DNA from: AP-15 sp036500965
GTDB taxonomy: Bacteria; Pseudomonadota; Alphaproteobacteria; ATCC43930; CGMCC-115725
Assembly: GCA_036500965.1 (NCBI GenBank)
Contig: DASYBC010000074.1
Coordinates: 1-64,000, forward strand
DNA: 64,000 bases
Direction of reading: 5' to 3'
How positions within the stretch are numbered: the first letter of the stretch is position 1; every line of letters begins with the position of its first letter. Both the position numbers and the translations under genes were made by a program. Below the pieces are notes generated by a model. The model was not told where the DNA came from. It did not search any database and was given only the letters and a program-made list of their open reading frames with translations. Of this stretch, positions 35,257 to 44,351 are shown in pieces.

Positions 35257-36096
35257 ATGACCGCAGAATATCAAGCCGAATGGTGCGCCCGTTTTGGCGA
35301 GACCGAGACAGCACCGGAGGAGGTGACCGAGAACCCGTGGCTGCGGCAGGTGCTGTTGCGCCGCACGCACCGCCGCTATCAGCCGCGCGCGGTGGAGGAG
35401 GGGTTGCTGCGCCTCTTGCTCGGGGCGGCATTCTCGGCCTCCTCGAAATCCGATTTCCAGCAGGCCTCGGTCATCCGGGTTGCCGAGCGCGCCCGGCGCG
35501 ACCGGCTCGCGGCGCTGGTGCCGGACATGCCGTGGATCGGCGTGGCACCAGTCTTTCTGGTGTTTTGCGGCGACGCGCGCCGGCTCGAGCGGCTGGGCGA
35601 GTTGCGCGGCCACCCGCAGACGAACGGCCGGCTCGAAGGGTTTTTCAATGCCGCTATCGATGCCGCGCTGGTCATGCAGAGCTTTATCCTCGCGGCCGAG
35701 ACCGCCGGGCTCGGCTGCTGCCCGATCAGCGTCATCCGCAACGATGCCGAGGCCGTCAGCGAAATCCTGGATTTGCCGGACAAGGTCTTTCCGGTGGCGG
35801 GCCTGTGCGTCGGCTATCCGGCGGACGAAGGTCATATCAGCATGCGCTTGCCGCTCGTCGTCACTCTGCACACCGACCGCTACGACGATTCCGGTCTTGC
35901 CGCAGAGATGGACAGCTACGACCGCCGTCGCGCCGCCCGCTACACGACCCCGCGCGAGCAGCAGCGCGCACCGGACCTCTTCGGCTACGCCGATTTCTAC
36001 GGCTGGTCGGAAGACAAGGCGCGCCAAGCAGCGGCCCAACCTGAAGGCCAGGCCTTCGCGCCCTATCTGCACGCCCGCGGCTTCACCCTCGACTAG
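35257..36096 (+). CDS. Nitroreductase family protein
   Basis: 279 residues. FMN-binding nitroreductase outline: VLLRRTHRRYQPRAVEE (R.S/T.R.f.), AAFSASSKSDFQQASVIRV, GFFNAAIDAALVMQSFILAAETAGLGCCPI, and VFPVAGLCVGYPAD. NfsA/NfnB-type NAD(P)H oxidoreductase of unknown substrate. It lies 25 bases upstream of panB on the same strand. Confidence 0.9.
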   Translation: MTAEYQAEWCARFGETETAPEEVTENPWLRQVLLRRTHRRYQPRAVEEGLLRLLLGAAFSASSKSDFQQASVIRVAERARRDRLAALVPDMPWIGVAPVFLVFCGDARRLERLGELRGHPQTNGRLEGFFNAAIDAALVMQSFILAAETAGLGCCPISVIRNDAEAVSEILDLPDKVFPVAGLCVGYPADEGHISMRLPLVVTLHTDRYDDSGLAAEMDSYDRRRAARYTTPREQQRAPDLFGYADFYGWSEDKARQAAAQPEGQAFAPYLHARGFTLD

Positions 36097-36121
36097 CGGC
36101 ATACGCTCTGAGGAGATCGTC

Positions 36122-36967
36122 ATGAGCGCACAGACAAATACGGCCGGGGCAAATTCGCCGGCGCGGGGCGGACGGCACGGGATCAGCGACCTCATCAAGG
36201 GCGGCCCGCCGATCGTTGGACTGACCGCCTATACCGCCCCGATCGCCCGTCTTCTGGATCCGCACGTCGATTTTCTGCTGGTCGGGGATTCGCTCGGCAT
36301 GGTGGTCTACGGCTTTGACAGCACCTTGCCGGTAAACTTGGAGATGATGGTTGCGCACGGTGCCGCGGTGGTGCGCGCCACCGCGCGGGCGCTGGTCGTC
36401 GTCGATCTGCCGTTTGGCGCGTATCAGGCGTCGCCGCAGCAGGCGTTCGGCAGCGCCGCCCGGATCATGGCCGAGACCGGCTGCGCCGCGGTCAAGCTCG
36501 AAGGCGGCGCGGAAATGGCCGAGACCGTGCGCTTTCTTGTCCGGCGTGGGGTGCCGGTCATGGGCCATGTTGGGCTGATGCCGCAATCGGTCAACACCGC
36601 CGGCGGGTTCAAGGTGCAGGGCCGCGGCGAAGAGCAGGCCGGGCGGATTGCAAGCGACGCCGCGGCGATCGCCGAGGCCGGCGCCTTCTCGGTCGTCATC
36701 GAGGGGACAATCGAGAGCGTCGCCCGCGCCATCACCGAGAGCGTGCCGGTGCCGACGATCGGCATTGGCGCCTCGCCCGCATGCGACGGCCAGATCCTGG
36801 TCACCGACGATGTGCTCGGCGTCTTTACCGAGTTCACGCCGCGCTTTGTCAAGCGCTATGCCGAATTGGCGCCGTTGATCTCAGCCGCCGCCGAAAGCTA
36901 TGCGGCCGACGTCCGCGCCCGCCGCTTCCCCGGCCCGGAACACTGCTTCGGCACAAAACGCGGCTAG
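36122..36967 (+). CDS. panB: 3-methyl-2-oxobutanoate hydroxymethyltransferase
   Basis: 281 residues, first committed step to pantothenate. VGLTAYTAPIARLLD, FLLVGDSLGMVVYGFDSTLPV (Mg-binding Asp), AAVKLEGG, PVMGHVGLMPQSVNTAGGFKVQG and VIEG (catalytic Glu region) are all present. The ATG at 36122 follows GAGGAGATCGTC. panC is not next to it. Confidence 0.95.
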   Translation: MSAQTNTAGANSPARGGRHGISDLIKGGPPIVGLTAYTAPIARLLDPHVDFLLVGDSLGMVVYGFDSTLPVNLEMMVAHGAAVVRATARALVVVDLPFGAYQASPQQAFGSAARIMAETGCAAVKLEGGAEMAETVRFLVRRGVPVMGHVGLMPQSVNTAGGFKVQGRGEEQAGRIASDAAAIAEAGAFSVVIEGTIESVARAITESVPVPTIGIGASPACDGQILVTDDVLGVFTEFTPRFVKRYAELAPLISAAAESYAADVRARRFPGPEHCFGTKRG

Positions 36968-37404
36968 CAAGGGCGAGCCCGGATTTCTCGTAACGGAAAT
37001 GGGATATGAAAAGTGGGCGCGGGTGCCGCCCGCGATGCTGGTGAGCGGCGCGCCGTGCAGTTGCTTCGCGTCCCAGCGGGCGCAATGATGGCGGGTGCCG
37101 ACCGCGGGCCGAGCCTATGTCGGGCTTCTCGGTTCCGCGAGATCAGCCGCCGATGGCCAAGCGCGAATTTATTCTGGCAGGGCAGCCGAAGACTATCGCG
37201 ATGTTGATGCGGCGGAGGCCGGCCCGCACCAGTGCAGGCGATGGCGTTCTGGAAGACCCAGGCGATCGGGCGCGGGTCGCGCTCGCTGTGCCGTGCGTGG
37301 AGGTCCGCAATGCGCGCGAACAGGCCCGGATCGAGCGGAGATGAGCACACGGGTGAGCTTCGCCGGGTATTCGCGCGCTGGTGGAATGAGCGGAGAATTG
37401 GACG
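36968..37404. other. Non-coding gap after panB
   Basis: 437 bases. Several short reading frames cross it on both strands, but none has an RBS, a convincing composition or a recognisable motif. No terminator-like hairpin with a T-run, repeat or RNA gene was seen. Confidence 0.5.
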
Positions 37405-38160
37405 ATGGCGAATGTCGTGAGCTTTGAGCGCGGCGGCTACCGCTTTCTCGAGCATGCGTTTCAGTATTCGGGCGGTGTCGCGGCCCAATCGGGCTTCGCC
37501 ATCGAGCGGGCGCGGTTGGCCCGTATGTTGCCGCTCGCCGAGGGGTTCGACGCAGTCGAAGCTCATCTGCGGCGGCTCGGGCGCCCAGTCGGCGCGTTCT
37601 GCGCCTGCGAATTGCGCTCGCCGGCGCAGTTCACCGACGCGGGGTTCGTCACCTTCAACCGCCATTACGTGCAGCGGCTCGAAAGCTGGGGCGTCTTTCG
37701 TGACGACATCAACCCGGTGGCGCGCTCAAACGTGTGCCCGGAAATCGACCCGCCGGAGGTACCGTCATTCTACGCGTTCTGCTACACGGTGCCGGCCGCG
37801 ACCGGCTACGACCGGACCGATTTTGTCATCGCCGGCAGCGGCGAAGCCGACGGCGCATCGGGCCCATACGCCGAGCGGATCGTCCGCCATGGCGACACCT
37901 CGCCCGACGGGCTTCGCGAGAAGGTGCAGTTCGTGCTCGGCGCCATGGAACAGCGCATGGGCGCGCTCGGCCGCTCGTGGGGCGATGTCACCGCCACCCA
38001 GCTCTACACAGTGTTCGACATCTATCCTGCGCTAGCCGACGAGTTCGTGCGGCGCGGCGCTATGGCGCCCGGCCTCACCTGGCACTTTGCCCGCCCCCCG
38101 GTGCAGGGCCTCGATGTCGAAGTCGATGTCCGCGGCGTCAGCCGCGAGATCGTGCTGTAG
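37405..38160 (+). CDS. CnbZ-like (2-amino-5-chloromuconate deaminase family) protein
   Basis: 251 residues. It resembles the CnbZ / Rid-related family: an N-terminal half with GGYRFLEHAFQYSGGVAAQSG and FCACELRSPAQFTDAGF..FN, ARSNVCPEIDPPEVPSFYAF in the middle, and a Rid-fold-like C-terminal half with FVIAGSGEA, VRHGDTSPDGLREK..FVL..ME.RM, ATQLYTVFDIYP and GLTWHFARPPVQGLDVEVDVRG. The family name comes from one enzyme of chloronitrobenzene breakdown; most members have no assigned substrate. Confidence 0.65.
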   Translation: MANVVSFERGGYRFLEHAFQYSGGVAAQSGFAIERARLARMLPLAEGFDAVEAHLRRLGRPVGAFCACELRSPAQFTDAGFVTFNRHYVQRLESWGVFRDDINPVARSNVCPEIDPPEVPSFYAFCYTVPAATGYDRTDFVIAGSGEADGASGPYAERIVRHGDTSPDGLREKVQFVLGAMEQRMGALGRSWGDVTATQLYTVFDIYPALADEFVRRGAMAPGLTWHFARPPVQGLDVEVDVRGVSREIVL

Positions 38161-38269
38161 CTCCCTCCGGTGCCGTGCCCAGCTGCTCGTAGGATGGTTG
38201 AACGATGTGAAATTTGGGCCGGAGAGGGGATAGAGATCGCGGGTGCCGCATCCCAAATAGGCCGGCGAG

Positions 38270-38905
38270 ATGACCCTGACCCCGGTGCAGCGCGACTCTT
38301 CGGTGCAGCGCGACTCTTCGGTGCAGCGCGATCTCTTCGGCGAAGCGCGCCTTCCCGGATTGTCCCAGACCGACGCCATCGTCACCCCGGACGAAGAGCG
38401 GGCATTGATCGCAGCGATCGACGCCGCAGATCTTTCGCCCTTCCGCTTCCACGGCTGGATCGGCAGACGGCTGACCGCGTCCTATGGCTGGGGTTACGAT
38501 TTTGACGATGCCAGCCTTAACCAGTCGGATCCGATCCCGGATTGGCTGTTGGCCCTACGCGCGAAAGCGGCGCATTTCGCACGGCTCGAGCCCGACGAAT
38601 TGGTCCAGGCTCTGCTGATCCGCTACGATCCGGGCGCCGGCATCGGCTGGCACCGCGACCGCCCGGTGTTCGGGCATGTCCTCGGCATCTCGCTCGGCGC
38701 CGCGGCCACGATGCGGTTCCGGCAGCACCGGCCCGGCGGTTTTGACCGGGCGACGGTGCCGCTCGCGCCGCGGTCGATCTATCACTTGACCAGCGAGGTG
38801 CGGCACAAATGGGAGCACAGCATCGCGCCGATGTCGGCGACGCGCTGGTCGATCACCTTCCGCAGCCTGTCGGAGCAGGGGCGCCAGCGCGCATCGATCG
38901 GCTGA
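38270..38905 (+). CDS. alkB: AlkB-type 2-oxoglutarate/Fe(II) DNA repair dioxygenase
   Basis: 211 residues. The double-stranded beta-helix shows IRYDPGAGIGWHRDRPVFGHVLGISLG (iron HxD), KWEHSIAP (second His) and RWSITFRSL with the 2OG-binding Arg. Removes alkyl damage from nucleic acid bases by oxidation. The N-terminal VQRDSSVQRDSSVQRDLFGE comes from an 18-bp tandem repeat and is not part of the fold. Confidence 0.9.
   Translation: MTLTPVQRDSSVQRDSSVQRDLFGEARLPGLSQTDAIVTPDEERALIAAIDAADLSPFRFHGWIGRRLTASYGWGYDFDDASLNQSDPIPDWLLALRAKAAHFARLEPDELVQALLIRYDPGAGIGWHRDRPVFGHVLGISLGAAATMRFRQHRPGGFDRATVPLAPRSIYHLTSEVRHKWEHSIAPMSATRWSITFRSLSEQGRQRASIG
38283..38337. repeat. 18-bp tandem repeat at the 5' end of alkB
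   Basis: CGGTGCAGCGCGACTCTT at 38283-38300 and again at 38301-38318, then a third, slightly changed copy to 38337. It adds six-residue VQRDSS units to the protein without changing frame. Confidence 0.9.
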
Positions 38906-39001
38906 AGGGCACGGTTGAACCCCCCGCCGGTTTGTTGGCACAAATCGTCATTCCGCAGCCCAGCCGCCGTATGGACTTGCTGTCGGGGTTGCAGCCCCGG
39001 T

Positions 39002-39190
39002 TCAGCGCACCGACGGCGATGACGATCCTGCCACCGGCGGCGTCGGCTGTGGCGGCCATTGATGCAAGGCGCCGAACAGCAGGCCGGCCACGATCACCGC
39101 GATCGAGCCGGCCCAAATCTTCAGATCGCGCACGGCAATCGCCAGCTCGTTGCGGAGGTTGTCAATATGGGTCCGCGGCGACGCTGTCAT
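39002..39190 (-). CDS. Small single-helix membrane protein
   Basis: 62 residues: a polar N-terminus HIDNLRNELAIAVRDLKI, one membrane helix WAGSIAVIVAGLLFGALH and a Pro-rich tail. Its ATG overlaps the stop of the DUF4145 gene by 4 bases (ATGA), so the two are likely coupled. Function unknown. Confidence 0.6.
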   Translation of the reverse strand: MTASPRTHIDNLRNELAIAVRDLKIWAGSIAVIVAGLLFGALHQWPPQPTPPVAGSSSPSVR

Positions 39191-39870
39191 GGGGTTCTCT
39201 GTGGTATCTTTTTTCGAACTTCAGCTGCCCGTTTCGGGTGGACATAAATCGACGCAACTAAGCTCTCTGTAACGTCGAGTAGGGTGTCTACGTCATCGGA
39301 AAGCGGGTTGTACCCCCGATGCATTGCGGCGTTTCCGGCCTCGATCAGACTTTTCCGGAAGATCTCATGGCTTTGTGGAGCTACGTAACCGGCCTGCAAA
39401 AAGGCATCTACGTTCTGGCCTAACGTCTGGTGATCACCCACCTTTTCAACCATTATCTGCTCAAGAAGGGCTCGGATACCCAGGACGGTTAGCCGTAAGC
39501 TATTATCTTGGAGGGAAATATAAATTTCTTCTAAAAAGTGGTGAATGTCGGCCGGAAGCATTAGCTGTAAATGGCCCGTGGTCCAAGGCGGTCGCCGACG
39601 GGAAATAGCAGGAGGATATCTGTTTTTTTGAATATTGGGAGCGCCATAGGCATTTGTGTCCTCAGAGAACCATGACAATGTACGGAAATGGACATCGTCA
39701 CAACCTAAACATTTGAGCATTTTATAAGTGCAGCCACCGCTAATTTCATATTCTTCCCGCTCAAGACCGGCATAATCAGTCCATTTCGTTGACTCCTGAT
39801 GCAAGATTATGTGGTTATTCGCTCGCCCACAGGTGTTGCAGTGCAGCTGCTTGATTTTAGTCTCTGTCAT
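39187..39870 (-). CDS. DUF4145 domain protein with zinc-ribbon front
   Basis: 227 residues. The N-terminus has CNTCGRANNH and, 45 residues on, CLGCDDVHFR, a likely zinc ribbon. The DUF4145 helical part follows (DIHHFLEEIYISLQDNSLRL, GIRALLEQIMVEKVGD, QAGYVAPQSHEIFRKSLIEA, GNAAMHRG). This family often sits in defence or restriction islands. ATG 39870 follows GAAGGA. The gene is clearly more AT-rich than its neighbours, pointing to acquisition from elsewhere. Confidence 0.82.
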   Translation of the reverse strand: MTETKIKQLHCNTCGRANNHIILHQESTKWTDYAGLEREEYEISGGCTYKMLKCLGCDDVHFRTLSWFSEDTNAYGAPNIQKNRYPPAISRRRPPWTTGHLQLMLPADIHHFLEEIYISLQDNSLRLTVLGIRALLEQIMVEKVGDHQTLGQNVDAFLQAGYVAPQSHEIFRKSLIEAGNAAMHRGYNPLSDDVDTLLDVTESLVASIYVHPKRAAEVRKKIPQRTP

Positions 39871-39946
39871 GGTTCCTTCGTCCGGTGGATGAAAGCCAAC
39901 TCGACGGATTTCGCGAGGGTCAATCCGCCCTGCGGCCCTATGACTT

Positions 39947-41158
39947 CTACCAAGCCTCTCTGCCGCGGGCGGGGCGGCGTGCGGGTGAGGCCGGACGATC
40001 GGCGTGGACGGCGGCCTGTTCGGCTTCGTGCTTGTCGAACATGGCTTTGGCGGCGGCCTGGCGCTTGGCGCTGAACTCCGTCCGGTTGTCACCGGCCCAT
40101 TGGTAGGAGGCAGCGCGCGGCGCGTTGGCCCGGCTGAAATGCGGCATCACATAGCGTGCGTAGAGTTCGTAGGAGCGCTTTGTCGCCTCCCAATCGGCCC
40201 AGTTGTGCGCCTGATGCAGAAAGGCGCCGAATTCGCCCTGCTTTTCATAAAGCCGGTCGATCAGCGCGATCGCGTCGTCGGGGGTACCGCAGATGCCGTA
40301 GCGGTTCTCGACAAACCATTCGAGCGGGTCCCGCCCCGCCGGCACAATAAACCGCGGCTGGTTGTTGTTGGCGTAGCCGAGATAGCGCTCAAAGCCGAAA
40401 CGGGCGTTCTTGAAGGCCTGCTCGCGAGTCTCGGCGATGTGCATCGGGCCGACGAGGCGCAGCCGGTTGGTGTCCATCGTGCGGCCATGTTCGGCGGCAA
40501 CGTCGTTGGCGATCTGCCAGTTCGCCGACAGCGCCTCGTAGCCGAACGGGTTGGTTGCGGCGACGCAGATCATGGCGAGGTCGTACTTGCCGGCAAGCCG
40601 CCCGCCCGACGGCGTGTTCGAGCTGACCACCGCGACCTCGGGATGGGGCTTCGTATAGGGCAATAGGTGCAGCCGGGCGCCTTTCATCGTGTACCAGTCG
40701 GTCTTTTCGGTGACGATCTCGCCGCGGAACAGGCGCAGGATCGCATCGAGCGCCTGGGACATGCGGTCTCGCTGCGTCATCGGGTCGATGCCCATCATGA
40801 TCGCGTCGCCGGCGAGGAGGCCAGGGCCGGCGCCGAACATGATGCGGCCGCGGGTCATGTGGTCGAGCTGGACGATACGATCGGCGACCATCATCGGGTG
40901 GTGATAAGGAAGCGAGACGACGCCGGTGCCAAAGCGGATGTGCCGAGTGCGCTCGGCGGCGAAGGCGATGAAGATCTCGGGCGAAGAAATGATCTCGAAC
41001 CCGGCCGAGTGGTGCTCGCCGATCCACGCCTCGTGAAAGCCGAGCTTATCCAGCCACTGCATCAGCTCGAGGTCGCGCTCGAGGCACTGGGTCGGGTTCT
41101 CCTCGTTGGGATGAAACGGCGGCAGAAAGATCCCGTGGCGGAGATGGGTCAGCGGCAT
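39947..41158 (-). CDS. LLM class flavin-dependent oxidoreductase
   Basis: 403 residues, bacterial luciferase-like TIM barrel: GIFLPPFHPNEENPT, GFHEAWIGEHHSAGFE, RFGTGVVSLPYHHPMMVADR, DHMTRGRIMFGAGPG, and ICVAATNPFGYEAL. It uses FMNH2 and O2 to oxygenate a substrate; RutA-like or alkanal monooxygenase-like roles are possible. It is divergent from a Rid gene with 79 bases between starts. Confidence 0.88.
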   Translation of the reverse strand: MPLTHLRHGIFLPPFHPNEENPTQCLERDLELMQWLDKLGFHEAWIGEHHSAGFEIISSPEIFIAFAAERTRHIRFGTGVVSLPYHHPMMVADRIVQLDHMTRGRIMFGAGPGLLAGDAIMMGIDPMTQRDRMSQALDAILRLFRGEIVTEKTDWYTMKGARLHLLPYTKPHPEVAVVSSNTPSGGRLAGKYDLAMICVAATNPFGYEALSANWQIANDVAAEHGRTMDTNRLRLVGPMHIAETREQAFKNARFGFERYLGYANNNQPRFIVPAGRDPLEWFVENRYGICGTPDDAIALIDRLYEKQGEFGAFLHQAHNWADWEATKRSYELYARYVMPHFSRANAPRAASYQWAGDNRTEFSAKRQAAAKAMFDKHEAEQAAVHADRPASPARRPARGREAW

Positions 41159-41237
41159 GGCGGGTCTCGCTCCGGTTGGCGCCGCGCGCGGCCGCGCGGT
41201 ATCATTCGTGGGCCGCATTATAGGGAAAGAGGACGCG

Positions 41238-41654
41238 ATGGCGATCAAGCGCGAGAAGATTCAGCCGCAGGGCATCCATGTCCGCATGGTCGAGGGCCAG
41301 GCGCGGTACACCCAGGTCGTGACCGTCAGCGGCACCGGCAAGATGATCTTTGTCGCTGGCCAGCTGGCGCGCGATGCGCAGGGGAACCTGGTCGGCAAGG
41401 GTGACATGCGCGCTCAGATCGAGCAGGTCGGCGAGAACATCAAGACCTGCCTCGAAGCGGCCGGCGCCACCCTTGCCGACATCGTCAAGACCAACACATT
41501 CGTGACCAATTACGAGGAATTCGCCAAGCACCCCGATATGCGGATGCGCTATTTCGGGCCAGCGACGCCGACCAGCACGACGGTCGAAATCAGCCGGCTC
41601 GCCGACCCCGATGGGATGATCGAGATCGAGGCGATCGCGGTCATTGACGGCTGA
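41238..41654 (+). CDS. RidA family (YjgF/YER057c/UK114) protein
   Basis: 138 residues of the Rid trimer fold: IFVAGQLARDAQGNLVGKGDMRAQIEQVGENIKTCLEAAGATLADIVKTNTFVTN, ATPTSTTVEISRLADPDGMIEIEAIAVI. Canonical RidA hydrolyses reactive enamines/imines with an Arg near the C-terminus; here the equivalent segment reads TSTTVEISRLA, so it may belong to another Rid subgroup. ATG 41238 follows AGAGGA. It is convergent with the amidase gene, 3 bases apart. Confidence 0.88.
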   Translation: MAIKREKIQPQGIHVRMVEGQARYTQVVTVSGTGKMIFVAGQLARDAQGNLVGKGDMRAQIEQVGENIKTCLEAAGATLADIVKTNTFVTNYEEFAKHPDMRMRYFGPATPTSTTVEISRLADPDGMIEIEAIAVIDG

Positions 41655-41657
41655 CCG

Positions 41658-43253
41658 CTAGCGCAATTCTCTGGAGCGAAGCTCGGGGGTGGTGGGCGGT
41701 GGGCGGCGGGCGTGGGTCGCCTGCTCGAAGGCGTAGGCGAGGCGCAAGAGGGTCGGCTCGCTCCAGGCGCGGCCGGCGAAGGTGACGCCGAACGGATATT
41801 CGGGCGTTTCCCGACTGTTGCTGCCGACGACGAACCCGGCCGGGACCTGGACGCTCGGATAGCCGGCCTTGGCAGCGATCGAGGCGCCCGCCGCACCGGG
41901 AAACAGCACCGCGTCGAGCCGGTGCCGGTCCATATAGGCGTCGAGCCCGAGGGTGCGCGAGGACCGCAGATCCATTTGCCGGGCCGACAGATATTCGGGC
42001 TCGGTGAGATCGCCGCGCGTCGCCGCAGCGGCAAGAAACACATCCTGGCCAAAGCGCAGGGCGCGATCGGCATGCGCCGCGTTGAAGGCAACGATGTCGT
42101 CGAGGCTGCGCATCGCGGTGCCGCTGGCCCAGTTGCGCAGATAAAGATCGAGATCGTGCTTCAGCTCGTAAATAAAGACGAGCGGCCGGCGTACCGGCTG
42201 CTGAAAAGTCGGGCTCTCGGGATTGTGGTTGAGGATCGCGATCTCGGTGCCCGGACCGCCGATCCAGCCGGCGGTTGGCATGTTGGCGCGCACGATCGAG
42301 GCGCCCGAGCGCTCGATGACAGCAATTGCTTCGGCCATCACCGCGGCCGCGGGCGCCGGTAGCGGGCGCCAGTAAACATCATTGGCCGGGTCGGCGGGGT
42401 CGCTCGGCACGCCGATGCGGGCGCCGCGCAGCCCGTCGGCATCAAGCGCGAGCGTGTAATCCGCTGGGCGCTCGATCGCTGAGGTCGCCGGGTCGAGCGG
42501 GTCGGTGGCGGCCAGCACGTTGAGCAGGATCGCCGCGTCGCGCACATTGCGGGTCAACGGCCCGGCGGTGTCCTGGCTGTGGGCGATCGGGACAATGCCG
42601 GCGCGGCTCAAGAGCCCGACCGTGGGCTTGACCGTGACCAGGCCGTTCTGAGAGGCTGGCGACAGCAGCGAGCCCGAGGTCTCGGTGCCGATCGCCGCCG
42701 CCGCCAACCCGGCCGCGACCGCCGCGGCCGAACCCGAGCTCGAACCGCCGGGCGAGACGATCGGCACGCCGCGCTCGCCGAGCTGCGGCGCGTAAGGGTT
42801 CCTGACCTGGCCCCCGAGCGAGCTGTATCCGGCCGGCATGTCGATCGCCAATATGTTGGCGAACTCGGTCAGGTTGGCCTTGCCGAGAATGACTGCACCG
42901 GCCCGCCGCAGCAGTGTGACGACTGTGGCGTCCTGCCGCGCCCGCGCCTCGGCGAGCGCGAGCGAGCCGGCGGTCGTGTGCTGCAGGTCGGCGGTGGCGA
43001 TGTTGTCCTTGACCAGGATCGGAATGCCCTTCAGCGGCCGGCGCGCATCCGGCCGGCGGGCGTCAAGCGCGGCGGCGAGCGCCAACGCCTCGGGGTTGAC
43101 CTCGCGCACCGCGTTGACGAGCGGGCCGGCGCGGTCATAAGCCGCGATCCGCGCAAGGTAGGCTTGCACCAGCGCCGTCGCCGTGACTGCGCCGTCCGAA
43201 AGCGCCTGTTGCAGATCGCTGATCGTCGCAGTCGTGACATCGAAACGCGCCAT
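41658..43253 (-). CDS. Amidase signature family hydrolase
   Basis: 531 residues. The Ser-cisSer-Lys triad is visible: GIPILVKDNI (Lys), GGSSSGSAAAVAAG and GTETSGSLLSPAS (both Ser). Also AGAVILGKANLTEFA. Cleaves amide bonds; the C-terminal domain is typical of the longer subgroup (about 500 residues). It may act with the neighbouring oxygenase and Rid protein. ATG 43253. Confidence 0.92.
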   Translation of the reverse strand: MARFDVTTATISDLQQALSDGAVTATALVQAYLARIAAYDRAGPLVNAVREVNPEALALAAALDARRPDARRPLKGIPILVKDNIATADLQHTTAGSLALAEARARQDATVVTLLRRAGAVILGKANLTEFANILAIDMPAGYSSLGGQVRNPYAPQLGERGVPIVSPGGSSSGSAAAVAAGLAAAAIGTETSGSLLSPASQNGLVTVKPTVGLLSRAGIVPIAHSQDTAGPLTRNVRDAAILLNVLAATDPLDPATSAIERPADYTLALDADGLRGARIGVPSDPADPANDVYWRPLPAPAAAVMAEAIAVIERSGASIVRANMPTAGWIGGPGTEIAILNHNPESPTFQQPVRRPLVFIYELKHDLDLYLRNWASGTAMRSLDDIVAFNAAHADRALRFGQDVFLAAAATRGDLTEPEYLSARQMDLRSSRTLGLDAYMDRHRLDAVLFPGAAGASIAAKAGYPSVQVPAGFVVGSNSRETPEYPFGVTFAGRAWSEPTLLRLAYAFEQATHARRPPPTTPELRSRELR

Positions 43254-43348
43254 GACCGAAAGCCGCCGCCGTGAAGGACCCCGGGTGCAGCCTACCATCC
43301 CGGCGCTATGATTATCGTCCCTATCCTCGCGTGAGGCCGCCCCAGCCA

Positions 43349-44281
43349 ATGTTCGATCTGGTGTTTCTCGGCACTGCCGCGGCGGTGCCCTCGGCCGAGC
43401 GGGGTTTGCCGGCACTCTATGTCGGGCACGCGCCCGACCGGTTTCTCGTCGATTGCGGGGAGGGGACGCAGCGGCAGCTGCTGCGCGCCGGGCTCGGCTT
43501 TCGCGGGCTCGCCCACGTGCTGCTGACGCATGCGCATCTCGATCATGTGGCCGGGCTGGCTGGGCTCGTCGCGACCCGCGCGCTGTGGGGGCTCGGAGAC
43601 GCAATCGAAATTATTGGCAGCGGCGAGACCATAGATTTTGTCCGCCGCTATCTGGCTGTGACGGTCGGGGAAGCGGGTGGTGGCTATCGCCTGCGCGCGG
43701 TCGAGCCGGGATTGGTGCTGTCGCGGCCAGGCTGGCGCCTCGACGCCTTCGCGGTGGCGCATCGCGGCACCAAGAGCCTTGGCTGGCGCTTTGAGGAGGA
43801 GGCGCGCCGGCCGCTCCTGGCAGAACGCCTCGCTGCCCTCGGCGTGCCCGAGGGAGCGGTGCGGCGCGAGCTGGCCGAGGGCCGAGCGGTGACGCTGGCG
43901 GATAGCCGGCTGATCGCGCCCGAGATGGTCCAGGGTCCGGAAATCGCCGGCACGAGGCTGGTCGTGATCGGCGATGTCGAGGCGGTAGCGTCGTTGACTG
44001 ACGAGGTCGGCGGGTGCGATGCGCTGGTGATCGAAGCCACCTTTCTCGACCGGGACACTTCGCTCGCCCGTGCGCGCGGCCATCTGACCGCTGCCGCAGC
44101 GGCAGGGCTGGCGCGGGCGGCCAGCATCGGCGAATTGCTGCTGACCCATATCTCCGGCCGCTATCGGCCCGAGGATATCGCCGCGGAAGCGGCTGCCGTG
44201 TTTCCGCGAACCCGGGTCGTCGCCGATTTCGATCGTATCGCCGTCGCTGCCCGGTCCAGGGCGCCCGAGATCGACAATTGA
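43349..44281 (+). CDS. MBL-fold metallo-hydrolase, RNase Z-like
   Basis: 310 residues: MFDLVFLGTAAAVPSAERGLP, FLVDCGEGTQRQLLRAG, LLTHAHLDHVAGLAGL (HxHxDH metal site), VIGDVEAVASLTDEV and LLLTHISGRYRPEDI with a later His. This matches the ELAC/RNase Z subgroup, but the exosite arm is not obvious, so a tRNA 3' processing role is uncertain. A GTG at 43331 is an alternative start. Confidence 0.85.
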   Translation: MFDLVFLGTAAAVPSAERGLPALYVGHAPDRFLVDCGEGTQRQLLRAGLGFRGLAHVLLTHAHLDHVAGLAGLVATRALWGLGDAIEIIGSGETIDFVRRYLAVTVGEAGGGYRLRAVEPGLVLSRPGWRLDAFAVAHRGTKSLGWRFEEEARRPLLAERLAALGVPEGAVRRELAEGRAVTLADSRLIAPEMVQGPEIAGTRLVVIGDVEAVASLTDEVGGCDALVIEATFLDRDTSLARARGHLTAAAAAGLARAASIGELLLTHISGRYRPEDIAAEAAAVFPRTRVVADFDRIAVAARSRAPEIDN

Positions 44282-44351
44282 GCCGCCGCGCTCGACCGAG
44301 CCGGCGATTTCGACGAAACTCGGCGAAAATCTCCGGCGGAGCTGGCGCGCG

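Noticed and set aside
36964..37665. 233-codon minus-strand ORF beside panB.
   Set aside because: It overlaps the CnbZ-like gene antisense, has no RBS and has shadow-like composition.
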